Source: Bradyrhizobium sp. 1(2017) (GTDB lineage: Bacteria; Pseudomonadota; Alphaproteobacteria; Rhizobiales; Xanthobacteraceae). From it: 64,000 nt of DNA. Both the position numbers and the translations under genes were made by a program. Below are positions 1 to 7,488 of this stretch, one piece after another. The DNA is taken from contig NZ_CP050022.2 of assembly GCF_011602485.2 (NCBI RefSeq), forward strand, positions 4,980,001 to 5,044,000, read 5' to 3'. Within the stretch, counting starts at the first letter, position 1. Every line of letters begins with the position of its first letter. The notes below the pieces were generated by a model. That model was not told the origin of the DNA, did not search any database, and saw only the letters and a program-made list of their open reading frames with translations.

Positions 1-699
1 GTGGCACGCGTGGCCGGCAATCCGATCAGCACCAAGGACTACACGGTGCATATCGGCGCCAATGCGCAATGGCTGATCCAGCCGCCGCGCAATCTGATCG
101 CCAATACCCAGACGGTCACGCTCAGCGATCGTCCGGAACTGCGTCTCGACCCGACCACGCTGATCTCCACCGGCGCCATCGCCAATGTCTCGGGCGCGCA
201 GGTCTACAGCGTCGAGGCGGCGGCGACCTACGGCCCGTTGATCGTCCAGGGCGAGTACTTCTGGTACAATGTCGATCGCACGGCCAACACCAGCGTGCCG
301 CTGGTCGGCGCGCCGAGCCTGAAATTCCAGGGCGGCTACGCGCAGGCCGGCTATGTGTTGACGGGCGAAGGCCGATCCTACAATGCGGCAAACGCGGCCT
401 ATAGCGGCGTCAAGCCAGCGCATCCGTTCTCGCTCGACGGCGGCGGCTGGGGCGCGTGGGAAATCGCGGGGCGGTTCTCGACGATCGACCTCAACGACCA
501 GCTCGCAACCGCCAACGGCGTCGCCGGCGGACGACAGACGGTCTACACGCTGGCGCTCAACTGGTACGTCAACGGCAATGTCCGCTTCATGCTCGACTAT
601 TTGCACGGAACGGTGTCACGGCAGGCCTCGCCGATCTCGACCGCCAACGTCGGCTCGAAGTTCGACGCCGTCGCGATGCGCACGCAGTTTGCGTTCTGA
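1..699 (+). CDS. Outer-membrane porin, C-terminal part (OprP/OprO-like), cut by the window edge
   Basis: The frame is open from base 1 (a GTG there is probably internal) to a TGA at 697-699, leaving 232 residues. It shows alternating short beta-strand-like segments with aromatic girdle residues (GEYFWYNVD, ALNWYVNGNVRFMLDY) and ends in Phe (RTQFAF), the usual terminal signature recognised by the BAM machinery. The pattern fits the C-terminal half of a phosphate-selective-porin-type 16-strand barrel, which would sit in the outer membrane and pass small anions. The N-terminus and signal peptide lie outside the window. The substrate cannot be told from this part. Confidence 0.7.
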   Translation: MARVAGNPISTKDYTVHIGANAQWLIQPPRNLIANTQTVTLSDRPELRLDPTTLISTGAIANVSGAQVYSVEAAATYGPLIVQGEYFWYNVDRTANTSVPLVGAPSLKFQGGYAQAGYVLTGEGRSYNAANAAYSGVKPAHPFSLDGGGWGAWEIAGRFSTIDLNDQLATANGVAGGRQTVYTLALNWYVNGNVRFMLDYLHGTVSRQASPISTANVGSKFDAVAMRTQFAF

Positions 700-708
700 C
701 GCTGGTTC

Positions 709-841
709 GTCGTCCCGGGGCGCGCGACAGCGCGAACCCGGGACCCATCACCACAGGCGGACGTGGTTGCGATGACTAGGAGTTGCTAGCTCGCACCACA
801 CCTCTCCCTGGGGTTATGGGTCCCTGCGTCCGCAGGACGAC
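709..841. repeat. Nested inverted-repeat intergenic element
   Basis: Just after the porin stop, an outer inverted repeat (gtcgtcc at 709-715, ggacgac at 835-841) encloses an inner one (gggacccat at 740-748, atgggtccc at 816-824). Each side can also fold locally. The layout resembles a family of intergenic palindromes that I remember as abundant in Bradyrhizobium chromosomes. No coding frame was found in it. It may act as a bidirectional terminator between the converging porin and hxlR-type gene. Confidence 0.6.
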
Positions 842-872
842 ACCCGAAAATGCGGCGCTGCTTCTCTCCAAA

Positions 873-1247
873 TCACGCCGCGCGCTTCTTCTTTGCGACC
901 ACCGGCGGCGGCGCAGAGGACAGCCGCTGCTGATGGCTCTCGCCCCAGGCCTTCAGGATATCAATCACCGGCTTGAGGCTCTCGCCGAGCTCGGAGAGGC
1001 AATATTCCACCCGCGGCGGCACCTCGGCATAGACCTTGCGGATGACGAGCTTGTCCTCCTCCAGCGCGCGAAGCTGCTTTGTCAGCATGCGTTGGGTGAT
1101 GCCGGGCATCCGGCGGCGCAATTCGCCGAAGCGCTGGGTGCCGCTCTGCAGGTGGTAGAGGATCACGCCCTTCCACTTGCCGTCGATCAGATCCAGCGTC
1201 GCCTCGACCGAGCAGCCCGGGCGCCGGGTAAAATCTCGCCGTTTCAT
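873..1247 (-). CDS. HxlR-family winged-helix transcriptional regulator
   Basis: The 124-residue protein has the HxlR layout: a cysteine near the N-terminus (Cys12, in RRPGCSVEATLDLIDGKWK), then a winged helix (FGELRRRMPGITQRMLTKQLRALEEDKLV) and a conserved YCLSELGESLKPV end. I chose ATG 1247 over an in-frame ATG at 1271 because a GGGA lies about 8 bases before 1247 and nothing suitable precedes 1271. In YodB/HypR/HxlR relatives the N-terminal Cys senses electrophiles or disulfide stress. The gene is divergent from a quinone-reductase-like dehydrogenase starting at 1370, its most likely target. That link is inference. The C-terminus is Lys-rich (KKKRAA). Confidence 0.85.
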   Translation of the reverse strand: MKRRDFTRRPGCSVEATLDLIDGKWKGVILYHLQSGTQRFGELRRRMPGITQRMLTKQLRALEEDKLVIRKVYAEVPPRVEYCLSELGESLKPVIDILKAWGESHQQRLSSAPPPVVAKKKRAA

Positions 1248-1260
1248 GCCTGTTTTCCCA

Positions 1261-1282
1261 ATAGTATCCAAACAGGGACTAT
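1261..1282. promoter_or_regulatory. Possible operator in the divergent hxlR-type/dehydrogenase gap
   Basis: The 122-base gap 1248-1369 between the divergent genes holds an inverted repeat ATAGT-N12-ACTAT (1261-1265, 1278-1282), overlapped by gggactatatcccc (1275-1288). HxlR dimers bind such spaced repeats, and the position 14-35 bases upstream of the regulator start suits autorepression. No clear -35/-10 pair was assigned. The functional call rests on position only. Confidence 0.3.
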
Positions 1283-1369
1283 ATCCCCGAAATTACAGTA
1301 CTTGCCAAATCGGGGCTAGAGCGACAGTTAGGACGGCGGGCGAACAAAGCCATCTGATGGAGACACGCC

Positions 1370-2383
1370 ATGAAGGCCGTCGGCTACAAGAAATCGCTTC
1401 CGATCGAGGACGCGAATTCACTGATCGATTTCGAGACCGCAACACCAGAGCCGAAGGGACGCGACATCCGCGTCGCCGTGAAGGCGATCTCGGCCAATCC
1501 CGTCGATTACAAGGTGCGCAAGCGCGCCGCCCCGCCCGAGGGCGAGACGAAGATCCTCGGCTATGACGCGGCCGGCGTGGTCGACGCCGTCGGCCCCGAC
1601 GTGACGCTGTTCAAGCCGGGGGATGAAGTGTTCTACGCAGGTTCTATCCTGCGCCAGGGCACCAACTCGGAATACCATCTGGTCGACGAGCGCATCGTCG
1701 GCAACAAGCCGAGAACCCTGTCGTTCGCGCAAGCCGCCGCGCTTCCCCTCACCTCGATCACGGCCTGGGAATTGCTGTTCGACCGTCTCGGCGCAGTGCC
1801 TGGCAAGAGCGTCGATCCACGCACGCTGCTCATCACGGGTGGTGCCGGTGGCGTCGGTTCGATCCTGATCCAGCTCGCGCGTCGTCTCACCGGGCTGACC
1901 GTCCTCGCCACCGCGACACGGCCGGAGTCGCAAAAATGGTGCCTCGATCTCGGCGCGCATGCGGTGATCGACCACGGCAAGCCCATGAAGGAGCAGATCG
2001 AGACATTGAAGCTGCCGCCGGTCGCGCTGGTGGCGAGCCTCACCTTCACAGACCAGCACTACAAATCGATCGCCGAGTTCATGGCGCCGCAGGGCCGGTA
2101 CGGCCTGATCGACGATCCTCCGGAGTTCACCATGAGCACGTTCAAGGGCAAGGCGATCTCGGTGCACTGGGAATCGATGTTCACGCGGTCCTCGTTCCAG
2201 ACGCCCGACATGATCGCGCAGCATCATCTGCTCAACGACGTCGCCGACCTCATCGACAAGGGCGTGCTGCGCACCACGCTCGATCAGACTTTTGGGACAA
2301 TCAATGCGGCCAACCTCAAGCGCGCGCATGCGCTGCTCGAGAGCGGCAAGTCTCGCGGCAAGATCGTGCTGGAGGGATGGTAA
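1370..2383 (+). CDS. Zinc-type alcohol dehydrogenase family protein / NADPH:quinone reductase-like (MDR superfamily)
   Basis: This 337-residue medium-chain dehydrogenase/reductase has a GroES-like N-terminal half (AISANPVDYKVRKR, LGYDAAGVVDAVGPDVTLFKPGDEV) and a Rossmann half with the nucleotide-binding motif GGAGGVGS at about residues 157-164. The catalytic zinc Cys/His set of true alcohol dehydrogenases is absent, so it fits the zinc-free group that reduces quinones, enals or other electrophiles with NADPH in the cytoplasm. The length is normal for the family. A good ribosome site (ATGGAGAC) precedes the start. It is divergent from an HxlR-type regulator, which suggests electrophile-inducible expression. 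The exact substrate is unknown. Confidence 0.85.
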   Translation: MKAVGYKKSLPIEDANSLIDFETATPEPKGRDIRVAVKAISANPVDYKVRKRAAPPEGETKILGYDAAGVVDAVGPDVTLFKPGDEVFYAGSILRQGTNSEYHLVDERIVGNKPRTLSFAQAAALPLTSITAWELLFDRLGAVPGKSVDPRTLLITGGAGGVGSILIQLARRLTGLTVLATATRPESQKWCLDLGAHAVIDHGKPMKEQIETLKLPPVALVASLTFTDQHYKSIAEFMAPQGRYGLIDDPPEFTMSTFKGKAISVHWESMFTRSSFQTPDMIAQHHLLNDVADLIDKGVLRTTLDQTFGTINAANLKRAHALLESGKSRGKIVLEGW

Positions 2384-2389
2384 AGGCTT

Positions 2390-2475
2390 CGTAGGGTGGG
2401 CAAAGGCGTACTTGCGCCGAGCCCACCCTCCTCCCGACACGCACGCAGTGGTGGGCGCGCTTTTGCCCACCTACG
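2390..2475. repeat. GTAGGGTGGGC-type palindromic repeat
   Basis: An imperfect inverted repeat with arms cgtagggtgggcaaag (2390-2405) and tttgcccacctacg (2462-2475; one base shorter in the G run) lies between two converging genes. Internal segments (gcccaccc, ggtgggc) allow a second pairing. This GTGGGCAAAG...CCCAC form is one I recognise as frequent in intergenic regions of Bradyrhizobium and related genomes. It may end transcription in both directions. Confidence 0.6.
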
Positions 2476-2485
2476 GCTGTTACGT

Positions 2486-2776
2486 TCAAGCCGCGCCTTC
2501 GACAAACAGCAGTCGCCGCTCCAGCGCGCCGGCGCGGATCTTCAATGCCTCGGCATATTCCGCCGAAGCGTACCATTCCTTCAGCGTCGCCATCGACGGG
2601 AACTCGACGACGACGATGGCCATCGCCGGAAGGTTGCCTTCCGCGAGCTCAGCCTTGCCGCCGCGGACGAGATAGCGCCCGCCATACTGCGCGATCGTCT
2701 TCGCGGCCAGCGCGCGATAGGCTTCGAATCCATCGAGATCGCGCATCTCGACTTCAGAAATCACATACGCGGTCAT
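2486..2776 (-). CDS. DUF1330 domain protein
   Basis: The 96-residue protein matches the small ferredoxin-fold DUF1330 family: AYVISEVEMRDLDGFEAYR at the start, GGRYLVRGG in the middle, and VVEFPSMATLKEWYASAEYAEALKIR. The family forms dimeric alpha/beta barrels like antibiotic monooxygenase and Dabb proteins, but no reaction is established. It is complete and of usual length. It is followed by the repeat at 2390-2475 and preceded by a short-chain dehydrogenase gene on the same strand, 67 bases upstream, so the two might share a transcript. Confidence 0.8.
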   Translation of the reverse strand: MTAYVISEVEMRDLDGFEAYRALAAKTIAQYGGRYLVRGGKAELAEGNLPAMAIVVVEFPSMATLKEWYASAEYAEALKIRAGALERRLLFVEGAA

Positions 2777-2799
2777 GCGCGGCGCCTCTTCGTTTTGAC

Positions 2800-2843
2800 C
2801 ATGATCTTTTCGGAAAACGCATCACACTTTTCCGGATCATGCT
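2800..2843. repeat. Short intergenic palindrome, copy 1 of 3 (CATGATC...GATCATG)
   Basis: An approximately 44-base imperfect palindrome has ends catgatc (2800-2806) and gatcatg (2835-2841) and core elements cggaaaac and cacttttccgg. It directly abuts the stop codon of the short-chain dehydrogenase gene. Clear relatives occur at 4362-4408 and, more diverged, at 19465-19509 in this window. Confidence 0.65.
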
Positions 2844-3632
2844 CTAGGCAATCGTGTTGACGATGCCGCCCTCGGCCCGTAGCGCCGCACCGTTGGTGGC
2901 AGACGCCTCCTTCGATGCGACGTAGATCACCATGTTCGCGATCTCGTCGACACTCGCAAAACGCTGGATCAGCGAGCTCGGGCGATGCTGCTTGACGAAA
3001 TTGGCGGCGGCCTCGTCCACCGACTGGCCGTTCTGCCTGGCGAGATCCTTCACGAAGGTCTCGACGCCCTCCGACATGGTCGGGCCCGGCAGCACGGAAT
3101 TGACGGTCACGCCGGTGCCGCTGGTCAGCTGCGCGAGGCCGCGCGCGACCGAGAGCTGGGCCGTCTTGGTCATGCCGTAATGGACCATCTCGACAGGAAT
3201 GTTGAGCCCGGACTCCGAGGAGATGAAGACGATGCGGCCCCAATTGCGCTTGAGCATTCCCTTCATGTAGGCGCGCGACAGCCGGACGCCGCTCATCACA
3301 TTGACCTCGAAGAACCGGCTCCAGTCCTCGTCGGGAATCTCGAAAAAGTCCTTCGGCTCGAAGATGCCGGCATTGTTGATGAGGATGTCGACCTCGGGAA
3401 GCGCCGCCACGAGCGCCTTGCAGCCTTCCGCCGTCGAGACGTCGGCGGCGATGCCGCGGACCTTGGCGCCCGTCCCTTCCAGCTTGCGGACGGCGGCATC
3501 GACCTTGTCCCGGCCGCGGCCATTGATCACGACGCTGGCGCCGGAGGCGGCGAGGCCCTTCGCGATGGCGTGGCCGATGCCGGCGGTAGAACCGGTCACC
3601 AGCGCGGTTTTTCCGGACAGGTCGATGTTCAT
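2844..3632 (-). CDS. Short-chain dehydrogenase/reductase (classical SDR)
   Basis: The 262-residue classical SDR has TGSTAGIGHAIAKGL (TGxxxGxG cofactor motif) near residues 12-20, NNAG, the catalytic Ser (FISSESG) and YxxxK (HYGMTK). I took the ATG at 3632 because GGAG lies in front of it (ATGGAGACATCGC-ATG) and it gives the family-typical start MNIDLSGKTALVTG; a longer frame to 3698 adds an unlikely Arg/Ala-rich leader. The role is NAD(P)-dependent oxidation or reduction of an unknown alcohol/ketone. A perfect 12-base palindrome 66 bases upstream (3698-3709) may be its operator. Confidence 0.88.
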   Translation of the reverse strand: MNIDLSGKTALVTGSTAGIGHAIAKGLAASGASVVINGRGRDKVDAAVRKLEGTGAKVRGIAADVSTAEGCKALVAALPEVDILINNAGIFEPKDFFEIPDEDWSRFFEVNVMSGVRLSRAYMKGMLKRNWGRIVFISSESGLNIPVEMVHYGMTKTAQLSVARGLAQLTSGTGVTVNSVLPGPTMSEGVETFVKDLARQNGQSVDEAAANFVKQHRPSSLIQRFASVDEIANMVIYVASKEASATNGAALRAEGGIVNTIA

Positions 3633-3697
3633 GCGATGTCTCCATGGATGGCGATTGAAGATATCGGGAGCGGCCCGTGACGCTGCAATCGCCCTCA

Positions 3698-3709
3698 CTC
3701 ACGCGTGAG
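3698..3709. promoter_or_regulatory. Perfect palindrome ctcacgcgtgag, possible operator
   Basis: A perfect 12-base palindrome lies 66 bases upstream of the SDR start. Such short perfect palindromes often bind TetR- or MarR-type repressors, and SDR genes are common targets, but no such regulator gene is in the window. The remainder of the gap 3633-3833 holds only the rplQ terminator. Confidence 0.3.
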
Positions 3710-3780
3710 AAGGCAAAATCGCCGGTTGGATCAGCACTGCGGCACGAAGCGCAATCGGCCGTCCCTGGCCACCTACCCCG

Positions 3781-3808
3781 AAACAAAAACGGCGCCCAAG
3801 GGCGCCGT
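3781..3808 (-). terminator. Rho-independent terminator after rplQ
   Basis: On the minus strand the stem acggcgcc / ggcgccgt (3789-3808, 4-base loop) is followed at once by a U-rich tract (complement of aaacaaaaa, 3781-3789). It lies 25 bases downstream of the rplQ stop and should end the whole ribosomal superoperon. Confidence 0.85.
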
Positions 3809-3833
3809 CTTCAATCCGTATCTGCCGGGTGGC

Positions 3834-4250
3834 TTACGCCGCCTCGGCTTCCGTCTCCTGCACCGGACCGGAGTCCTGGCCCTTGGCATCGACGTCGCGA
3901 TCGACGAATTCGATCACGGCCATCGCGGCGTTGTCGCCGTAGCGGAAGCCGGCCTTGATGATGCGGGTGTAGCCGCCCTGGCGATCCTTGTAGCGGGTCG
4001 CGAGCACGTCGAACAGCTTCTTGACCTGGTCCTTGTCGCGCATCTCGGAGATGGCCTGGCGGCGCATGGAGAGGCCGCCCTTCTTGCCGAGGGTGACGAG
4101 CTTCTCCACGATCGGGCGAAGCTCCTTGGCCTTGGGCAGCGTGGTGACGATCTGCTCGTGCTTGATCAGCGCGGCCGCCATGTTGGCGAACATCGCGCGG
4201 CGATGCTCGGCCGTGCGGTTGAGTTTCCGATGAACCTTGCCGTGACGCAT
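3834..4250 (-). CDS. rplQ: 50S ribosomal protein L17
   Basis: The 138-residue protein has the L17 start ([24 protein letters not shown]) and core ([25 protein letters not shown]), followed by an acidic/polar tail of about 20 residues as in other alphaproteobacteria. L17 binds 23S rRNA near the peptide exit tunnel. It is the last gene of the alpha-operon part (rpsM-rpsK-rpoA-rplQ), 163 bases after rpoA, and is followed by a clear terminator. Confidence 0.97.
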   Translation of the reverse strand: MRHGKVHRKLNRTAEHRRAMFANMAAALIKHEQIVTTLPKAKELRPIVEKLVTLGKKGGLSMRRQAISEMRDKDQVKKLFDVLATRYKDRQGGYTRIIKAGFRYGDNAAMAVIEFVDRDVDAKGQDSGPVQETEAEAA

Positions 4251-4324
4251 GTGTGTAGTCCTTACTTAAACTGCCGCGACGGTTCGTCGGACATGTTGCT
4301 CAGGTGGGCTGCCTGCGTTCGCCC

Positions 4325-4348
4325 GCGAAAGCGCGAATGCGCTTTCGC
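4325..4348. other. Perfect intercistronic hairpin, rpoA-rplQ gap
   Basis: A perfect 10-base inverted repeat, gcgaaagcgc / gcgctttcgc with loop gaat, lies in the 163-base gap between rpoA and rplQ. No U tract follows on the minus strand, so a role in mRNA processing or stability is more likely than termination. Confidence 0.55.
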
Positions 4349-4361
4349 TTTCTTGTTTGAG

Positions 4362-4408
4362 CATGATCACTGTCGGAAAACCGCTTCGCACTTTTCCGGG
4401 ATCATGCT
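4362..4408. repeat. Short intergenic palindrome, copy 2 of 3
   Basis: Ends catgatc (4362-4368) and gatcatg (4400-4406) enclose cggaaaaccgctt and cacttttccggg. It is the same family as the element at 2800-2843, sharing ends, spacing and core. It lies right after the rpoA stop. Confidence 0.65.
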
Positions 4409-4413
4409 GCCGC

Positions 4414-5445
4414 TCAGTAATGATCCTCGAAGCGCTTGGCGAGCTCGTCAATGTTCTCCGGCGGCCAGCCCGGCACTTCCATGCCGAGATGCAGACCCAT
4501 CTGGGCCAGCACTTCCTTGATCTCGTTCAGCGACTTGCGGCCGAAGTTCGGAGTGCGGAGCATTTCGGCTTCGCTCTTCTGAACGAGGTCGCCGATGTAG
4601 ACGATGTTGTCGTTCTTCAGGCAGTTGGCCGAACGCACCGACAGCTCGAGCTCGTCCACCTTCTTGAGGAAGGCCGGGTTGAAGGCGAGGTCCGGGATGA
4701 TCTCCTGGGCGACTTCCTTGCGCGGCTCTTCGAAGTTGACGAACACGTTGAGCTGATCCTGCAGGATGCGAGCGGCGTAAGCCACCGAGTCATCCGGCGA
4801 GATCGCGCCGTTGGTCTCGATCGTCATGGTCAGCTTGTCGTAGTCGAGGATCTGGCCCTCGCGGGTGTTCTCGACCTTGTAGGAGACCTTGCGAACCGGC
4901 GAGTACAGGCTGTCGACCGGGATCAGGCCGATCGGCGCGTCCTCGGGACGGTTGCGCTCGGCGGGCACGTAGCCCTTGCCGGTCGAGACAGTGAATTCCA
5001 TGCGGATCTCGGCGCCCTCGTCGAGCGTGCAGATCTGCAGGTCGGGGTTGAGCACCACGACGTCGCCAACGGTCTGGATGTCGCCGGCGGTGACGACGCC
5101 CGGGCCCTGCTTCTTCACGACCATGCGCTTGGGGCCTTCGCCCTGCATCTTGATCGAGATGTCCTTGATGTTGAGCACGATGTCGGTGACGTCCTCACGG
5201 ACGCCCGCGATCGAGGAGAACTCGTGCAGCACGCCGTCGATGTGAACCGACTGCACCGCCGCTCCCTGGAGCGAGGAGAGCAGGATGCGGCGCAGCGCGT
5301 TGCCGAGGGTTTGGCCGAAGCCGCGCTCGAGCGGCTCGGCGACGATGGTCGCGAATCGGTTCGAATCGCTGCCGGCCGTGACCTGGAGCTTGTTCGGTCG
5401 AATCAGTTCTTGCCAATTTTTCTGGATCGTCACTGTTTCACCCAT
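4414..5445 (-). CDS. rpoA: DNA-directed RNA polymerase subunit alpha
   Basis: The 343-residue alpha subunit has an N-terminal assembly domain (to about residue 235, with [22 protein letters not shown]) and a C-terminal DNA- and activator-binding domain ([40 protein letters not shown]). The tail [21 protein letters not shown] is typical of alphaproteobacteria. It forms the dimer on which beta and beta-prime assemble. It lies between rpsK and rplQ in the usual order, but a terminator-like hairpin stands in the 110-base gap before it (see 5517-5546). Confidence 0.98.
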   Translation of the reverse strand: MGETVTIQKNWQELIRPNKLQVTAGSDSNRFATIVAEPLERGFGQTLGNALRRILLSSLQGAAVQSVHIDGVLHEFSSIAGVREDVTDIVLNIKDISIKMQGEGPKRMVVKKQGPGVVTAGDIQTVGDVVVLNPDLQICTLDEGAEIRMEFTVSTGKGYVPAERNRPEDAPIGLIPVDSLYSPVRKVSYKVENTREGQILDYDKLTMTIETNGAISPDDSVAYAARILQDQLNVFVNFEEPRKEVAQEIIPDLAFNPAFLKKVDELELSVRSANCLKNDNIVYIGDLVQKSEAEMLRTPNFGRKSLNEIKEVLAQMGLHLGMEVPGWPPENIDELAKRFEDHY

Positions 5446-5516
5446 ACAGGCCAGTCAATTTGAAAACTCAAATACTGGCGTTGGAGAAAGGCCGCAGAGC
5501 ATTCCCGCGGCTTCGC

Positions 5517-5546
5517 AAAAAACATCGCGGGCGCCGATGCGCCCGC
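5517..5546 (-). terminator. Terminator-like hairpin between rpsK and rpoA
   Basis: A perfect 8-base stem, gcgggcgc / gcgcccgc with a 4-base loop (5527-5546), is followed 4 bases later on the minus strand by six Us (complement of 5517-5522). It stands inside the alpha operon, so it may be a partial attenuator that lowers rpoA and rplQ output, or be read through by antiterminated polymerase. Confidence 0.5.
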
Positions 5547-5555
5547 AACTTCGTA

Positions 5556-5945
5556 TCAAACGCGACGACGCTTGCGCGGACGGCAACCGTTGTGCGGGAT
5601 CGTGGTCACGTCACGGATCGAGGTGACGGTGAAGCCTGCGGCCTGGAGCGCGCGGAGCGCCGACTCACGGCCCGAACCCGGACCGGCGACTTCGACTTCC
5701 AGCGTGCGCATGCCGTGCTCCTGCGCCTTCTTCGAGACGTCTTCCGCGGCAACCTGCGCGGCATACGGGGTCGACTTGCGCGAGCCCTTGAAGCCCATCG
5801 TGCCCGCGGAGGACCAGGCAATCGTGTTGCCCTGCGCGTCGGTGATGGTGATCGTCGTGTTGTTGAACGACGAGTTCACGTGCGCGACGCCCGAGGCGAT
5901 GTTCTTGCGCTCACGACGACGAACGCGGGTGGCTTCCTTGCCCAT
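5556..5945 (-). CDS. rpsK: 30S ribosomal protein S11
   Basis: The 129-residue S11 has the family motifs [36 protein letters not shown] and the C-terminus [19 protein letters not shown]. It is part of the 30S platform near the 3' end of 16S rRNA. It lies between rpsM (122-base gap with a hairpin) and rpoA. An AGGAAAGG site precedes the ATG. Confidence 0.98.
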   Translation of the reverse strand: MGKEATRVRRRERKNIASGVAHVNSSFNNTTITITDAQGNTIAWSSAGTMGFKGSRKSTPYAAQVAAEDVSKKAQEHGMRTLEVEVAGPGSGRESALRALQAAGFTVTSIRDVTTIPHNGCRPRKRRRV

Positions 5946-6015
5946 AGAGTACCTTTCCTGGAGATCTCAAACGCCGCCGTAATGCCAGCGGCTACACCTG
6001 TGGAACGAAAGGCGC

Positions 6016-6045
6016 GCGGCGAACGGGTCATCCCCTGTTCGCCGC
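6016..6045. other. Intercistronic hairpin, rpsM-rpsK gap
   Basis: Arms gcggcgaac (6016-6024) and gttcgccgc (6037-6045) pair perfectly, and the loop contains a further ggg/ccc pairing. There is no following U tract on the minus strand. It could be a processing or stability element, or part of the S4/S13-type translational control region of alpha operons. Confidence 0.5.
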
Positions 6046-6067
6046 ACGCCGCGACTGAATTCGAAAC

Positions 6068-6436
6068 TTACTTCTTCTTGCCGGCGATGGCCTTGGCCGG
6101 GCCCTTGCGCGTACGCGCATTGGTGTGGGTGCGCTGGCCACGTACCGGCAGACCGCGACGATGACGCAGGCCGCGATAGCAGCCGAGGTCCATCAGACGC
6201 TTGATGTTGATACCGACCTCGCGGCGCAGGTCGCCCTCGACGAGATAGTCGCGGTCGATCACTTCGCGGATCTGGAGCACTTCGGCGTCGCTGAGCTGAT
6301 TGACGCGACGATCCTGGGGGATCTTCACCTTCTCGATGATGTCACCGGCGATCTTCGGGCCGATGCCATGGATGTACTGGAGCGCGATCAGCACGCGCTT
6401 GTTGGTGGGAATGTTCACGCCGGCAATACGGGCCAC
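6068..6436 (-). CDS. rpsM: 30S ribosomal protein S13
   Basis: The 122-residue S13 has [24 protein letters not shown] at the start, [27 protein letters not shown] near the end and a basic tail (KAIAGKKK). It sits in the head of the 30S subunit and contacts the P-site tRNA and 50S bridge. It is first gene of the alpha-operon set, 185 bases after adk, with a candidate promoter (6586-6615) in that gap and a GGAGAAAAGG ribosome site. Confidence 0.98.
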   Translation of the reverse strand: MARIAGVNIPTNKRVLIALQYIHGIGPKIAGDIIEKVKIPQDRRVNQLSDAEVLQIREVIDRDYLVEGDLRREVGINIKRLMDLGCYRGLRHRRGLPVRGQRTHTNARTRKGPAKAIAGKKK

Positions 6437-6585
6437 GGCCTTTTCTCCTGTCGCCGATCCTCGTCAGGACCGGGCTTTAAGTGCTTGCTTTCTCGGGCAG
6501 GTGTTCACAAACGCGAACACGACGCCCACCCCCGGTCTTCCTGGGGCCCGGCATCGTCTGAAACTATCCGACTTGGATGCGAGGC

Positions 6586-6615
6586 TTATTAGGGGATTCC
6601 GGGGGCTTTCGTCAA
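6586..6615 (-). promoter_or_regulatory. Candidate promoter for rpsM-rpsK-rpoA-rplQ
   Basis: On the minus strand, TTGACG (complement of 6610-6615) and TAATAA (complement of 6586-6591) are separated by 18 bases, starting directly after the adk stop. The -35 box is good and the -10 box moderate. It would give the alpha operon its own promoter with a leader of about 140 bases. Confidence 0.4.
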
Positions 6616-6621
6616 CCGCTG

Positions 6622-7488
6622 CTAGCGTTTGGCTCGCTTTTTCGTGACCTTTTTTGCGGCCTTTTTGGCACCCTTTTTGACGGCCTTCTTGGCGGTCTTT
6701 TTGGCGGTCTTTTTGGCCGCCTTCTTGACCGTCTTCTTGGTCGCCTTCTTGGCGCCCTTCACGGCCTTCTTGTCGGCCTTTTTCGCCGATTTGGCGGCTT
6801 TTTTGGCCGTTTTGGCCGACTTTTTGGCCTTCTTGGCCGTCTTGGCCTTCCTGGTCGGCGCCGCCTTGGCCGCGCTGCGAGCATGGGTCTTGGGCTCGAC
6901 CGCCCCCAGCGCCAGCAGCTGGCGGTGGATGGCGCGGGTAACCTCGTCGATGGCCATCATGCCGTCGATGGTGGAGAGCTTCCGCCGCTCGGAATAGTAG
7001 TGAATCAGCGGTTCCGTCTGGCTGCGGTAGCTGGCTAGCCGCTTGGTCAGGACCTCCGGGGTGTCGTCGACCCGGACCTCCTCCCCGCGCTCGCGCATCT
7101 GGGCGACGCGGGTCTCGACGCGGTTCAAGAGCGCGCTCTCGTTGACGCGGAGCTCGATCACGGCGTCGAGCTTGAGATGCTTGTGCCTCAGCAGATCATC
7201 CAGCGCCTCGGCCTGCGGCACGGTGCGCGGGAAACCGTCGAGGATGAAACCGCCCCTGGCGTCCGGCAGGTCGATCCGGTCGGAGATGATTCCGACCACC
7301 ACCTCGTCGGGCACGAGACCGCCGCTGGCCATGATCTCCTTGGCCTTCAGCCCGACCGGCGTTCCAGCTGCAACGGCAGCGCGCAGCATCTCACCGGTCG
7401 AGAGCTGCACGATGCCGTAGCGCTGCACCAAGAGCTGCGCCTGGGTCCCCTTGCCCGACCCCGGCGGTCCCAGAAGTATAATTCTCAT
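6622..7488 (-). CDS. adk: Adenylate kinase with Lys/Ala-rich histone-H1-like tail
   Basis: Residues 1 to about 200 form a short-type adenylate kinase (AMP + ATP to 2 ADP): P-loop GPPGSGKGT at 7-15, AMP site [25 protein letters not shown], and a short lid without zinc cysteines ([11 protein letters not shown]). Residues 201-288 are an extra tail with 37 lysines among 88 residues, in AKKAxKK/TKK repeats, ending KRAKR; ordinary short adenylate kinases stop near 190-220. The tail resembles histone-H1-like bacterial proteins and may bind nucleic acid or the ribosome. The ATG overlaps the stop of the SecY-like gene by 4 bases (ATGA), so they are translationally coupled. Confidence 0.95.
   Translation of the reverse strand: MRIILLGPPGSGKGTQAQLLVQRYGIVQLSTGEMLRAAVAAGTPVGLKAKEIMASGGLVPDEVVVGIISDRIDLPDARGGFILDGFPRTVPQAEALDDLLRHKHLKLDAVIELRVNESALLNRVETRVAQMRERGEEVRVDDTPEVLTKRLASYRSQTEPLIHYYSERRKLSTIDGMMAIDEVTRAIHRQLLALGAVEPKTHARSAAKAAPTRKAKTAKKAKKSAKTAKKAAKSAKKADKKAVKGAKKATKKTVKKAAKKTAKKTAKKAVKKGAKKAAKKVTKKRAKR

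Noticed and set aside
6577-7038. Leu/Phe/Gly-repeat open frame antisense to the adk tail, and possible CRISPR-like DNA repeats there
   Set aside because: The DNA repetition comes from Lys/Ala codons of the adk tail; units are short, irregular and without spacers.
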